From Bacteroides sp. (GTDB lineage: Bacteria > Bacteroidota > Bacteroidia > Bacteroidales > Muribaculaceae), in the NCBI GenBank assembly GCA_014801535.1, contig JAAVEA010000031.1:1-64000 (forward strand): a DNA stretch of 64,000 nucleotides, read 5' to 3'. Every line of letters starts with the position of its first letter. Within the stretch, counting starts at the first letter, position 1. The notes under the pieces were generated by a model, which saw only the letters and a list, made by a program, of their open reading frames with translations, was not told the origin of the DNA and did no database searches. Position numbers and translations under genes: made by a program. Below are positions 1-8,397 of this stretch, in pieces.

Positions 1-1254
1 GATATCCTGATAGAAAATTTTCTCTCCATCAAGGAGAAGGAATATGATATCACACCCACTCAACAGGATCATTCCGTCAGGTTCTCCAATCTGATAAAGG
101 GAATGTATGAAACAACCGGGAAAAGAGTCGTGATATTGGTTGATGAATATGACAAGCCACTGGTCAATAATATCCACAACCGCGAACGGTTTGAGATGTA
201 TCGCGATAAACTGGCAACCATATATTCCAACTTCAAGAGTTCTGCCGAGTATATCAGACTCGTTTTCCTGACAGGGGTGAGCCGTTTCGGAAAACTCAGT
301 GTCTTTTCGGGACTTAACAACATAAGCGATATTTCCTTCGACATTGATTTTTCTGCTATATGCGGGATTACAGAAGAGGAATTGACCGCCAATTTTAAAG
401 AGGGTATAGAGAATCTATCGCAAAGGTACAGCCGTAGTGCGGAGGAAGAACAACTGGAACTCAAACGCCATTATGACGGCTATCATTTCTCGGAAGAATG
501 CCCTGATATTTACAATCCATTCTCGCTGCTTCAAGTCTTTGCCAAAAAAAAATATGGGAACTACTGGATTTCGTCAGGCACACCGACCCTTCTGGCTGAA
601 CAACTGAAACGAACAGACACTGACTTAACACAACTACTGAATATAAGATGCAGTCAGAATGCTTTGGCAGGACTTGATATTGAGAATATAACCCCTGTTT
701 CACTTTTCTACCAGACAGGCTACCTTACCATCAAGGATTATGACCTTAACACTGATATCTATACTTTAGGTATTCCTAATGTAGAGGTAAAGAAAGGATT
801 TTTTGAATATCTTTTACCATATTATACCAGTGTGAAAGAGATAGAATCAAAAGTATTTGTGGTGGATTTTCGCAAAGAGATGGAAGAGGGGCGTGTGGAA
901 GCCTTTATGAAGCGTCTGGAGTCGATGTTTGCCGGCATAGGATATGACATGAAGTTTGATGAAGAGCGCAACGTTCAGAACGCTTTCCTTATCCTCTTCT
1001 CCCTCATAGGACTGAATGTTGATGCAGAAGTAAGAACTTCCGACGGCCGTATAGACATCCTTGTAAGGACCAATGATTATGTCTATATAATGGAGTTGAA
1101 ATATGACGGCACACCCGAAGAGGCTCTTGAACAGATAGAACGCAAGGGATACGCCCTCCCCTGGGCTGTTGACAGTCGCAGCGTTATAGAGATAGGCATA
1201 AACTATTCATCCGAAAAAAGACGCATAGACGGCTGGAAAGTAAAAAATGCGTAA
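1..1254 (+). CDS. AAA-ATPase-like / PD-(D/E)XK nuclease family protein (5'-truncated by window edge)
   Basis: The frame is open from base 1 through the TAA at 1252-1254, so the gene starts upstream; the ATG at 103 is internal. About 417 residues are visible. A Walker B-like strand VVILVDEYD lies at visible residues 43-51; the P-loop expected before it is off the edge. The C-terminal part carries a PD-(D/E)XK nuclease core: Asp352 in DGRID and Glu365-Leu-Lys367 in MELKYD. This matches the Bacteroidota families annotated as AAA-ATPase-like plus PD-(D/E)XK nuclease (DUF1703-type), often present in many copies and of unproven role. Followed by a separate promoter, so probably monocistronic or the last gene of its unit. 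Family assignment is good; function is unknown. Confidence 0.8.
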   Translation, partial: DILIENFLSIKEKEYDITPTQQDHSVRFSNLIKGMYETTGKRVVILVDEYDKPLVNNIHNRERFEMYRDKLATIYSNFKSSAEYIRLVFLTGVSRFGKLSVFSGLNNISDISFDIDFSAICGITEEELTANFKEGIENLSQRYSRSAEEEQLELKRHYDGYHFSEECPDIYNPFSLLQVFAKKKYGNYWISSGTPTLLAEQLKRTDTDLTQLLNIRCSQNALAGLDIENITPVSLFYQTGYLTIKDYDLNTDIYTLGIPNVEVKKGFFEYLLPYYTSVKEIESKVFVVDFRKEMEEGRVEAFMKRLESMFAGIGYDMKFDEERNVQNAFLILFSLIGLNVDAEVRTSDGRIDILVRTNDYVYIMELKYDGTPEEALEQIERKGYALPWAVDSRSVIEIGINYSSEKRRIDGWKVKNA

Positions 1255-1265
1255 TTGCTGAAAAA

Positions 1266-1297
1266 TTTGCGTATTGTGAAAAAAATATGTAATTTTG
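1266..1297 (+). promoter_or_regulatory. Promoter for the purE leader/purine operon
   Basis: TTTG at 1266-1269, a 20-base spacer, and TAATTTTG at 1290-1297 match the Bacteroidota -33/-7 consensus (TTTG / TAnnTTTG). It lies 12 bases after the upstream stop codon and predicts a start near 1304, giving a leader of about 255 bases before purE. Confidence 0.75.
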
Positions 1298-1317
1298 CAA
1301 TTCAAATGGATTGAAAT

Positions 1318-1460
1318 GATTCAGCATATAGGTCACATATCCGCACAGACATTCATCCGGAAGCGAAAACGCCCGGAGATTATGGCGGAGTGTGCTGAAA
1401 CATAAAAGGATAGATTGCGCGCGTCAGGCGAAAAAGACTGACGCGCGCAAAATTTTTATT
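1318..1460 (+). ncRNA. Candidate cis-regulatory leader RNA (aptamer-like stem plus terminator)
   Basis: Closing helix TTCAGCA (1320-1326) pairs with TGCTGAA (1393-1399). Inside it CAC (1334-1336) can pair with GTG (1390-1392), CCGC (1341-1344) with GCGG (1385-1388), and a cap CCGG/CCGG (1357-1360, 1373-1376) with GCG/CGC (1363-1365, 1370-1372) closes an AAAA loop. The 5' side has larger internal loops than the 3' side, which is typical of a ligand pocket rather than a simple hairpin. It is followed at 1414-1450 by a strong terminator-like hairpin. I do not recognise a known riboswitch consensus; ZTP, PRPP and purine aptamer signatures were looked for and not seen. The structure is seen in sequence; a regulatory role is inferred. 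Confidence 0.5.
1414..1460 (+). terminator. Terminator/attenuator hairpin in the purE leader
   Basis: A 13-bp perfect stem (TTGCGCGCGTCAG with CTGACGCGCGCAA; arms 1414-1426 and 1438-1450) is followed by AATTTTTATT. It sits downstream of the promoter at 1266-1297 and upstream of purE, so it would stop transcription of the purine operon unless read through. It could also end readthrough from the upstream gene. Confidence 0.7.
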
Positions 1461-1510
1461 AAAAATCCGATTATGGCATTAAAATGCCTTCCTAACTAAC
1501 CGCAAACAAA

Positions 1511-1536
1511 GCTGAATTCGGGCAACCTTGTTCAGC
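1511..1536 (+). promoter_or_regulatory. Third leader hairpin just upstream of purE
   Basis: GCTGAA (1511-1516) pairs with TTCAGC (1531-1536). The arms repeat the closing-helix sequences at 1320-1326 and 1393-1399, so alternative pairings are possible. It ends 24 bases before the purE ATG. A smaller hairpin GGCAT/ATGCC lies at about 1475-1488. Nothing else recognisable fills 1461-1560. Confidence 0.4.
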
Positions 1537-1560
1537 TATCAAAAATATTCAGGTAGAAAA

Positions 1561-2028
1561 ATGAAAGTAGGAATTGTGATGGGCTCGGCCAGCGACCTCG
1601 GAGTTATGAAGGGCGCAGGGGAGACACTTGCCAAATTCGGCGTAGAGTATGAACAGAAGATTTATAGTGCACACCGCACACCACGCGAACTCGAGGCGTG
1701 GGTGACAAGCCTCCGCGACCGTGGCTTCGGCGCCATCATCGCAGCAGCAGGAGGCGCGGCTCACCTTGCCGGTGTTGTAGCGGCTTTCACTACGCTTCCC
1801 GTGATCGGTGTTCCCGTAAAATCACGCTCTTTGGAGGGTCTTGACTCCCTTCTATCAATGGTTCAGATGCCAAGCGGCATCCCCGTGGCAACGGTGGCTA
1901 TCGACGGCTCGAAGAATGCCGCCCTCCTGGCGATCGAGATGCTTGCCATAACCGATGAAAACCTTAAAAACAAATTAGATGAATTCCGCGCCGAACAGGC
2001 CGCGAATGTATTAGCCAATAATAACTGA
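1561..2028 (+). CDS. purE: N5-carboxyaminoimidazole ribonucleotide mutase (PurE, class I)
   Basis: 155 aa. Converts N5-CAIR to CAIR in de novo purine synthesis, in the cytosol. The N-terminal MGSASDL motif (residues 8-14), SAHRTP (about 42-47) and the AAGGAAHL stretch (about 63-70) are the class I PurE active-site signatures. The start chosen is the ATG at 1561 (MKVGIVMG), which begins directly on the conserved fold; a TTG 33 bases upstream in frame would add an unconserved tail and falls inside a leader hairpin. First gene of the purine run, 4 bases before purL, and behind the candidate regulatory leader. A purK partner is not in the window. Confidence 0.96.
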   Translation: MKVGIVMGSASDLGVMKGAGETLAKFGVEYEQKIYSAHRTPRELEAWVTSLRDRGFGAIIAAAGGAAHLAGVVAAFTTLPVIGVPVKSRSLEGLDSLLSMVQMPSGIPVATVAIDGSKNAALLAIEMLAITDENLKNKLDEFRAEQAANVLANNN

Positions 2029-2032
2029 TCTG

Positions 2033-5000
2033 ATGAATCACCGCATTTTTGTTGAAAAACGCGATCCATACCGCATCGAGGCGGAAAGCCTCCGCAAGGA
2101 ACTCAATTCCAATCTGGGTCTCGATATAAAAGACCTGCGCTTCCTCTGCGTATATGACCTGTTCGGCTTCACTCCCGAACTGATCGAGAACAGCCGCTAC
2201 CGTGTGTTTGGCGAACCTGCCACCGACAACGTGACCGACAGTGTGGAAACCGACGGACGTCCTTTCCTTGCAATCGAATGCCTGCCGGGCCAGTTCGACC
2301 AGCGCGCCGCCTCTGCACGCGAATGCGTCAATCTCCTTCAGCCCGATGCTGATGTGGAGATCAGCAGTGCCACAATGATGATTTTTGATGACACTGTAGG
2401 GGAGGAGGAACTGAAAAAGATTGCCAAATATACCATCAATGCCGTTGAGTCGAGGGAAAAGAACCTCGACGTTCTTGCACGTCCGGAACGCGCCCACGCC
2501 AAACCGGTGGAACGCCTCGACGGTTTCCGCAACATAAAGGCTGAAGAGGCCGCGGCATACTGCAAGGAGAAAGGATTGGCAATGAATGGCGACGACCTGA
2601 TGGAGGTTGTGAAATATTTCACAGCAGAGGGTCGCGATCCCAATGAGACTGAGCTTCGCATCCTCGACACATATTGGAGCGACCATTGCCGTCACACCAC
2701 CTTCACCACAGAGCTTACCGACATCGAGGTTGAGGATTCACCTATGGCCGAGACGCTCAAAGAGAGCGTGGAGCAATGGAAGGAGATCCGCCGCGCGTTA
2801 GGACGCGAGAATAAGAGCCTTTGCCTTATGGATCTCGCCACAATCGGTGCGCGCTACCTCCGAAAGGAGGGTCTGCTCGACGACCTTGAACAGAGCGAGG
2901 AGAACAATGCTTGCTCAATATTCGTGGACGTTGATGTAGACGGCGAGACCGAACGCTGGCTTTTGCAATTCAAAAACGAGACTCATAACCATCCCACCGA
3001 GATAGAACCTTTCGGAGGGGCCTCAACCTGTCTTGGCGGCGCCATCCGCGACCCGTTGAGCGGACGAAGCTACGTATATCAGGCTATGCGCGTCACCGGT
3101 GCCGGCGACATATATCTACCAGTCAGCGAGACAATGGAAGGTAAGCTACCTCAGCGCGTGATTTCGCTCCGCGCCGCCGCCGGATATTCCAGCTATGGCA
3201 ACCAGATCGGTCTTGCCACAACTCATGTGCGTGAGATCTATCACCCCGGATATGTTGCAAAACGCCTTGAAGTAGGCGCAGTAGTGGGTGCGGTCAAAGC
3301 TTCTGACGTTCGTCGCGAGCGTCCCGAAGCCGGCGATGTAATCCTTATGTTCGGTGGACGCACCGGACGCGACGGCATAGGCGGAGCCACAGGTTCATCA
3401 AAAGAGCATAACACCAGCTCACTCGAAGAGTGCGGCAGCGAGGTGCAGAAAGGTAATGCCCCCGAAGAGCGCAAGATCGCTCGTCTTTTCCGTCGCCCGG
3501 AAGTGACTCGCCTTATAAAGAAATCCAACGACTTCGGCGCAGGCGGTGTCAGCGTGGCTATCGGTGAGCTCACCGACGGTCTGGACATCTACCTCGACCG
3601 TGTCACTACAAAATATAGCGGCCTTAACGCCACTGAGCTTGCCATCTCCGAATCTCAGGAACGTATGTCGGTGGTGGTAGAGGCAAAAGATAAGGAGGAA
3701 TTCGAGCGTTACTGCGCTGAGGAGAACCTTGAAATCCGCCACGTCGCAGATGTGACCGACAGCGGACGCATGAGAATGTATTATAATGGAGAGGTAGTGG
3801 CCGACCTAAGCCGTGAATTCATCGATTCAGCCGGTGCGCGCCATTACGCCAAGGTAAAGATAGGTGCCATAGAACCTAAGGATGCGTTCAACCGCACTCC
3901 GGAGGGAAGTACTCTCCGTGAGCGTTTCCTCAGTAACCTTGCCGACGACAACGTGACTTCTCAGAAAGGACTTATCGAGATGTTCGACTCCTCGATAGGT
4001 GCATCGACAGTGCTTATGCCTTTCGGCGGACGCACTCAGGGCACGGAGACACAGGTGAGTGTGCAGAAACTCCCCGTAGGGAATCATTTCACCAACACCG
4101 CCTCAATGATGGCCTACGGCTTCAATCCCTACCTGAGCAGTTGGAGCCCCTTCCACGGTTCACAATATGCAGTTATCAGCGCAATTGCAAAAGCAGTGGC
4201 CGCCGGTGCGGAATATCCCAAGATGCGTTTCTCATATCAGGAATATTTCGAGCGCATGCACAACGAGCTTTCCTGGGGGAAGCCACTTGCGGCTCTCTTG
4301 GGAACGCTAAAGATGCAACTCGATTTCGGACTTGCTTCAATCGGTGGCAAGGACTCTATGAGCGGCACTTTCGATAAGATTTCCGTACCCCCTACATTGA
4401 TAGCATTCGGGGTTGCACCCGTTGATGCCCGCAAGGTAATATCACCCGAATTTAAGAAAGCCGGCGATAACATATATCTTGTAAAACATACACCTAACGC
4501 TGACCTCACACCCGATACCGACGCACTCAAAGCCCTATTCACAGCCGTGACGGAGAATATCCATAACGGCAAGATTGTATCGGCCTATGCAGTTGATTTC
4601 GGTGGAGTAGGCGAGGCCGTGGCAAAAATGAGCTTCGGTAACGAGATCGGTGCCGAAATCAGCATCGATGAGAATGAACTCTTCGCCTCCGGCAACGGCT
4701 CTATCGTTGTAGAGACAGAGGGGGAACTCGATATTCCCGGTGCAATTCTCTTGGGACATACCCTCGACAAACCGGAACTTACTATCAACGGTGAGACAAT
4801 CACCATTGATGAGGCACGCGAGGCCAACACCGCCCGATTCACACAGGTCTATCCCGACAGAAGCGGAGTGAAGGGAGAGGTTGCAAATGCCACCTCGGGC
4901 CCCAACACCACAGTATGGCCCGGAGAACCAATTGAGCATCCACGTGTATATCTCCCCGTATTCCCCGGTACTAACTGCGATTACGATATGTGGAAAGCAT

Positions 5001-5740
5001 TCGAGAAAGAGGGGGCGAAAGTGAGCAGCAGCGTGTTCCGCAACCTCACGGCAGAGGATATCGAAGCTTCCGTGAAAGAGATGGCTGAGCATATCGACAA
5101 TTGCGAGATACTTGCATTCAGTGGCGGCTTCTCAGCCGGTGACGAACCCGACGGCAGCGGTAAGTTCATCGCTAACGTGATCATGAATGAAACCGTGAAG
5201 GGCGCTATCGAGCGTCTTATGGCTCGCGGAGGTCTTATTCTTGGAATCTGCAACGGTTTCCAGGCTCTCGTGAAATCCGGATTGTTACCCTATGGTAAGA
5301 TCGGCGAGCTGAATGCTGACTCTCCCACACTCTTCCACAACGATATCAATCGTCATATATCCCAGATCGTGTCTACACGCGTAGCCTCGGTAGCATCGCC
5401 CTGGCTTGCAGGTTTCCAGCTCGGGGAGCTTCACAGTGTTGCCGCCTCTCACGGAGAAGGTAAATTCACGGCATCTGCCGAACTCGCCAAGAGTCTCTTC
5501 GCCAACGGTCAGATCGCCTTCCAGTATGCCGATGCAGCCGGAAACGCCACAATGACTTCACCGGCCAATCCCAACGGCTCGACTGATGCCATCGAAGGTA
5601 TCATCTCCCCCGATGGCCGCATCTTAGGAAAGATGGCTCATTCAGAGCGTTTCCACGAAGGTCTGATGAAGAATATCGAAGGAAATAAGAACCAGAACTT
5701 ATTCCTGAATGCAATCAATTATTTCAGAAAACAGCAATAA
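2033..5740 (+). CDS. purL: Phosphoribosylformylglycinamidine synthase (PurL, large single-chain form)
   Basis: 1235 aa. Makes FGAM from FGAR, glutamine and ATP (purine step 4). This is the long fused form, with N-terminal, FGAM synthetase and C-terminal glutaminase domains in one chain, not the split PurS/PurL/PurQ set. The ETHNHPTEIEPFGGA motif lies near residue 320. The C-terminal class I amidotransferase has its nucleophile at Cys1073 (GICNGFQ) and the triad His1140 (AASHGEGK). The start at 2033 is 4 bases after purE. Length is close to the usual Bacteroidota form (about 1230). Confidence 0.97.
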   Translation: MNHRIFVEKRDPYRIEAESLRKELNSNLGLDIKDLRFLCVYDLFGFTPELIENSRYRVFGEPATDNVTDSVETDGRPFLAIECLPGQFDQRAASARECVNLLQPDADVEISSATMMIFDDTVGEEELKKIAKYTINAVESREKNLDVLARPERAHAKPVERLDGFRNIKAEEAAAYCKEKGLAMNGDDLMEVVKYFTAEGRDPNETELRILDTYWSDHCRHTTFTTELTDIEVEDSPMAETLKESVEQWKEIRRALGRENKSLCLMDLATIGARYLRKEGLLDDLEQSEENNACSIFVDVDVDGETERWLLQFKNETHNHPTEIEPFGGASTCLGGAIRDPLSGRSYVYQAMRVTGAGDIYLPVSETMEGKLPQRVISLRAAAGYSSYGNQIGLATTHVREIYHPGYVAKRLEVGAVVGAVKASDVRRERPEAGDVILMFGGRTGRDGIGGATGSSKEHNTSSLEECGSEVQKGNAPEERKIARLFRRPEVTRLIKKSNDFGAGGVSVAIGELTDGLDIYLDRVTTKYSGLNATELAISESQERMSVVVEAKDKEEFERYCAEENLEIRHVADVTDSGRMRMYYNGEVVADLSREFIDSAGARHYAKVKIGAIEPKDAFNRTPEGSTLRERFLSNLADDNVTSQKGLIEMFDSSIGASTVLMPFGGRTQGTETQVSVQKLPVGNHFTNTASMMAYGFNPYLSSWSPFHGSQYAVISAIAKAVAAGAEYPKMRFSYQEYFERMHNELSWGKPLAALLGTLKMQLDFGLASIGGKDSMSGTFDKISVPPTLIAFGVAPVDARKVISPEFKKAGDNIYLVKHTPNADLTPDTDALKALFTAVTENIHNGKIVSAYAVDFGGVGEAVAKMSFGNEIGAEISIDENELFASGNGSIVVETEGELDIPGAILLGHTLDKPELTINGETITIDEAREANTARFTQVYPDRSGVKGEVANATSGPNTTVWPGEPIEHPRVYLPVFPGTNCDYDMWKAFEKEGAKVSSSVFRNLTAEDIEASVKEMAEHIDNCEILAFSGGFSAGDEPDGSGKFIANVIMNETVKGAIERLMARGGLILGICNGFQALVKSGLLPYGKIGELNADSPTLFHNDINRHISQIVSTRVASVASPWLAGFQLGELHSVAASHGEGKFTASAELAKSLFANGQIAFQYADAAGNATMTSPANPNGSTDAIEGIISPDGRILGKMAHSERFHEGLMKNIEGNKNQNLFLNAINYFRKQQ

Positions 5741-5749
5741 CAGAATATA

Positions 5750-6781
5750 ATGGCAAAAAGTTATGAAGCATCCGGTGTGAATCTTGAAGCCGGATATGAG
5801 GTGGTAAGCCGCATCAAGAAGCATGTAAAGAGTACTGAACGCTCCGGAAGCATGGGCAACATCGGCTCCTTCGGAGGGATGTTCGATCTCGGAAGCCTTG
5901 GATACGAGCATCCGGTATTGGTCAGCGGCACTGACGGTGTCGGCACCAAACTTAAGATCGCTTTCGCCCTTGAAAAGCACGACACCATAGGTATCGACGC
6001 CGTTGCAATGTGTGTGAACGATGTGCTTGCACAAGGCGCCGAACCATTGTTGTTCCTCGACTACGTAGCCGTAGGCAAGAATCATCCGGAAGTGGTTGAA
6101 GCCATTGTATCGGGAGTGGCCGAAGGTTGCCGTCAGGCAGGATGTGCGCTTGTCGGAGGTGAGACAGCCGAGATGCCGGGCATGTATACTGTGGGTGAAT
6201 ATGATATTGCGGGCTTCACTGTCGGTGTCGTAGAAAAATCAAAACTTATCGACGGCTCGAAAGTAGCTCCCGGTGACCTTCTTATAGGTATCGCCTCCTC
6301 AGGTGTTCACTCTAACGGCTTCTCTCTTGTGAGAAAGGTGATTAGCGATGCTGACCTTGAATATGACCAGAAATATGAGGAGACCGGCGACCAGACCTTA
6401 GGCGAAATGCTTCTTACGCCTACAAAAATATATGTTAAGCAGGTGCTTGCCGTTTTAAAAGAAGTTGATGTACATGGAGTGGCCCATATCACAGGCGGTG
6501 GCTTCGATGAGAATATTCCTAGAATCCTAAAAGAGGGTCAGGGAGTAGAGATTGAGGAAGGAAGCTGGGAAATTCTTCCTGTGTTCGGACTGTTGGAGAA
6601 ATATGGTAAAATTCCTCACCGTGAGATGTTCAATATCTTCAATATGGGAATCGGAATGGTTCTCGCCGTGAAACCCGAAGATGCTCCCCGCGTGCTCGAA
6701 ATCCTTACAGAGAAAGGGGAGAAGGCATCTGTGATCGGAAAAATTGTAGAATCGGAAAACGGAGGCGTCACAATAAGATAA
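5750..6781 (+). CDS. purM: Phosphoribosylformylglycinamidine cyclo-ligase (AIR synthetase, PurM)
   Basis: 343 aa. Closes the imidazole ring: FGAM plus ATP gives AIR (purine step 5). Motifs typical of the PurM/SelD-like ATP-binding fold are present: [13 protein letters not shown] near residue 60, [19 protein letters not shown] near 84-102, and [11 protein letters not shown] near 137. [13 protein letters not shown] lies in the C-terminal half. The start 9 bases after purL supports co-transcription. The 85-base gap that follows holds a repeat described separately. Confidence 0.96.
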   Translation: MAKSYEASGVNLEAGYEVVSRIKKHVKSTERSGSMGNIGSFGGMFDLGSLGYEHPVLVSGTDGVGTKLKIAFALEKHDTIGIDAVAMCVNDVLAQGAEPLLFLDYVAVGKNHPEVVEAIVSGVAEGCRQAGCALVGGETAEMPGMYTVGEYDIAGFTVGVVEKSKLIDGSKVAPGDLLIGIASSGVHSNGFSLVRKVISDADLEYDQKYEETGDQTLGEMLLTPTKIYVKQVLAVLKEVDVHGVAHITGGGFDENIPRILKEGQGVEIEEGSWEILPVFGLLEKYGKIPHREMFNIFNMGIGMVLAVKPEDAPRVLEILTEKGEKASVIGKIVESENGGVTIR

Positions 6782-6840
6782 ATCATGACGAATCATGATG
6801 CAACTTGATTATACATGATGAATCTTGATGCTAAATGATT
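6782..6840. repeat. Intergenic ATCATGA/TCWWGATGC repeat cluster
   Basis: The purM-purH gap is filled by degenerate short units: AATCATGA twice (starting at 6781 and 6791), TCATGATGC (6793-6801) and TCTTGATGC (6823-6831), and it ends in ATGATT, the complement of its opening AATCAT. The same TCWWGATGC unit recurs twice in the murE-mraY gap and related units form the palindrome after purD. Confidence 0.6.
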
Positions 6841-6866
6841 AAAAAAGAATAATTTAAAATTTATAT

Positions 6867-8396
6867 ATGAGAGCATTAATCAGCGTAAGCGACAAAAGAG
6901 GCATCGTAGAGTTTGCCAAGTCACTCAAGGAACTCGGGTGGGACATCATAGCCACCGGGGGCACTATGACTAAACTCCGCGAGGCCGGTATCGAAGTAAT
7001 CAACATCAGCGACGTTACAGGTTTCCCAGAAATCTGCGACGGACGTGTGAAGACTCTTCATCCTAAAGTTCACGGAGGACTTCTCGGGCGCCGTGATCTT
7101 GCCGACCATATGGCTCAGCTTGAAGCCAACGGCATAGAGACAATCGAGATGGTTTGCGTCAATCTTTATCCGTTTGAGGCAACAATCGCAAAGGAGGGTG
7201 TGACACTGGAAGATGCCGTTGAAAATATCGATATAGGTGGTCCTTCAATGCTCCGTTCTGCCGCCAAGAACTTCCGCGACGTGACCGTGGTGTGCGATCC
7301 CGATGATTACGATAAAGTTCTCGCCGAACTTCGTGCCAACGGACACACAGAATACGAAACACGTTTCAAACTTTCCGCCAAAGCTTATACTCATACAGCG
7401 GAATATGACAGCCATATTGCAACCTACATGCGCAAGCATGCAGGGCTCGATGAGAAACTTTTCCTTGCCTTCGATGCTGTTCAGAGCCTCCGCTATGGTG
7501 AGAATCCTCATCAGAATGCTATGTTCTACCGTGCAGAGGAAGAGGTTCCTTTCTCGGTGGCCTTCGCAAAACAGCTCGGCGGCAAAGAGCTTTCATACAA
7601 TAACATCCAGGATGCAAACGCGGCGCTCCAGCTCGTGCGCGAATTTGACGCTCCTTTCTGTCTCGGCCTTAAGCACATGAATCCCTGCGGAGCCGCAATA
7701 GGCGAGACAATAAAAGAGGCTTGGGAAAAGACCTACGAAGCTGACAAGGTTTCAATATATGGTGGCATCGTGGCTATGAACCGTCCGTTGGATGCAGAGA
7801 CCGCCAAGCTTCTCAAACCGATCTTCCTTGAAATCGTGATGGCTCCCAAATTCGAGCCGGAAGCGCTTGAAGTACTCGCAAGCAAGAAGAATCTACGTCT
7901 GCTTGAAGTGAATATGGAGAAATCCGACAAGAAGCAGAAACAATATGTCGGTGTAACCGGTGGTCTGCTCGTCCAGGATGCCGACCTTGAATGCAAGGAG
8001 ATCACAGAGGATATGTGTGTCACAGAAGTTAAGCCTACAGCTGAACAGCTTGTTGACCTCAACTTCGGCTGGAAGGTTGTGAAACACGTTAAGTCTAACG
8101 CTATCGTTGTTGTCAAGAACGGTGCAACCGCAGGTGTTGGCGCAGGGCAGATGAACCGTGTGGGTTCGGCCCATATCGCCCTCGAAGAGGCAAAGGCAGC
8201 CGGACTGACAGAAGGACTTGTGCTTGCTTCCGACGGCTTCCTTCCTTTTGATGACACCGTTGAACTCGCTTCAAAATATGGTGTGACAGCAATCGTTCAG
8301 CCCGGTGGCTCTATCCGCGACGAGGATGCCATCAAGAAAGCCAACGAGAAAGGGATAACAATGTTGTTCACAGGCATGCGCCATTTCAAACACTGA
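6867..8396 (+). CDS. purH: Bifunctional AICAR transformylase / IMP cyclohydrolase (PurH)
   Basis: 509 aa. Carries out the last two steps to IMP: formyl transfer from 10-formyl-THF to AICAR, then ring closure. The N-terminal MGS-like IMP cyclohydrolase domain contains CVNLYPF (residues about 97-103) and GGPSMLRSAAKN; the C-terminal transformylase carries the catalytic KHMNPCG motif. Length is normal for bacteria (about 510-530). Its 10-formyl-THF donor depends on enzymes such as FolD, encoded at 59351. The stop is separated from purD by one base. Confidence 0.97.
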   Translation: MRALISVSDKRGIVEFAKSLKELGWDIIATGGTMTKLREAGIEVINISDVTGFPEICDGRVKTLHPKVHGGLLGRRDLADHMAQLEANGIETIEMVCVNLYPFEATIAKEGVTLEDAVENIDIGGPSMLRSAAKNFRDVTVVCDPDDYDKVLAELRANGHTEYETRFKLSAKAYTHTAEYDSHIATYMRKHAGLDEKLFLAFDAVQSLRYGENPHQNAMFYRAEEEVPFSVAFAKQLGGKELSYNNIQDANAALQLVREFDAPFCLGLKHMNPCGAAIGETIKEAWEKTYEADKVSIYGGIVAMNRPLDAETAKLLKPIFLEIVMAPKFEPEALEVLASKKNLRLLEVNMEKSDKKQKQYVGVTGGLLVQDADLECKEITEDMCVTEVKPTAEQLVDLNFGWKVVKHVKSNAIVVVKNGATAGVGAGQMNRVGSAHIALEEAKAAGLTEGLVLASDGFLPFDDTVELASKYGVTAIVQPGGSIRDEDAIKKANEKGITMLFTGMRHFKH

Positions 8397-8397
8397 T

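Noticed and set aside
1318-1460. ZTP, PRPP or classical purine riboswitch assignment for the purE leader
   Set aside because: The conserved core sequences I know for these classes are not present, so the element is left unassigned.
1528-1560. Upstream TTG start for purE
   Set aside because: It adds 11 unconserved residues and lies in the leader hairpin; the ATG at 1561 starts directly on the PurE fold.
1964-2695. 243-codon open frame on the - strand over purE/purL
   Set aside because: It overlaps strongly conserved purL coding sequence, has no recognisable domain and arises from codon bias on the opposite strand.
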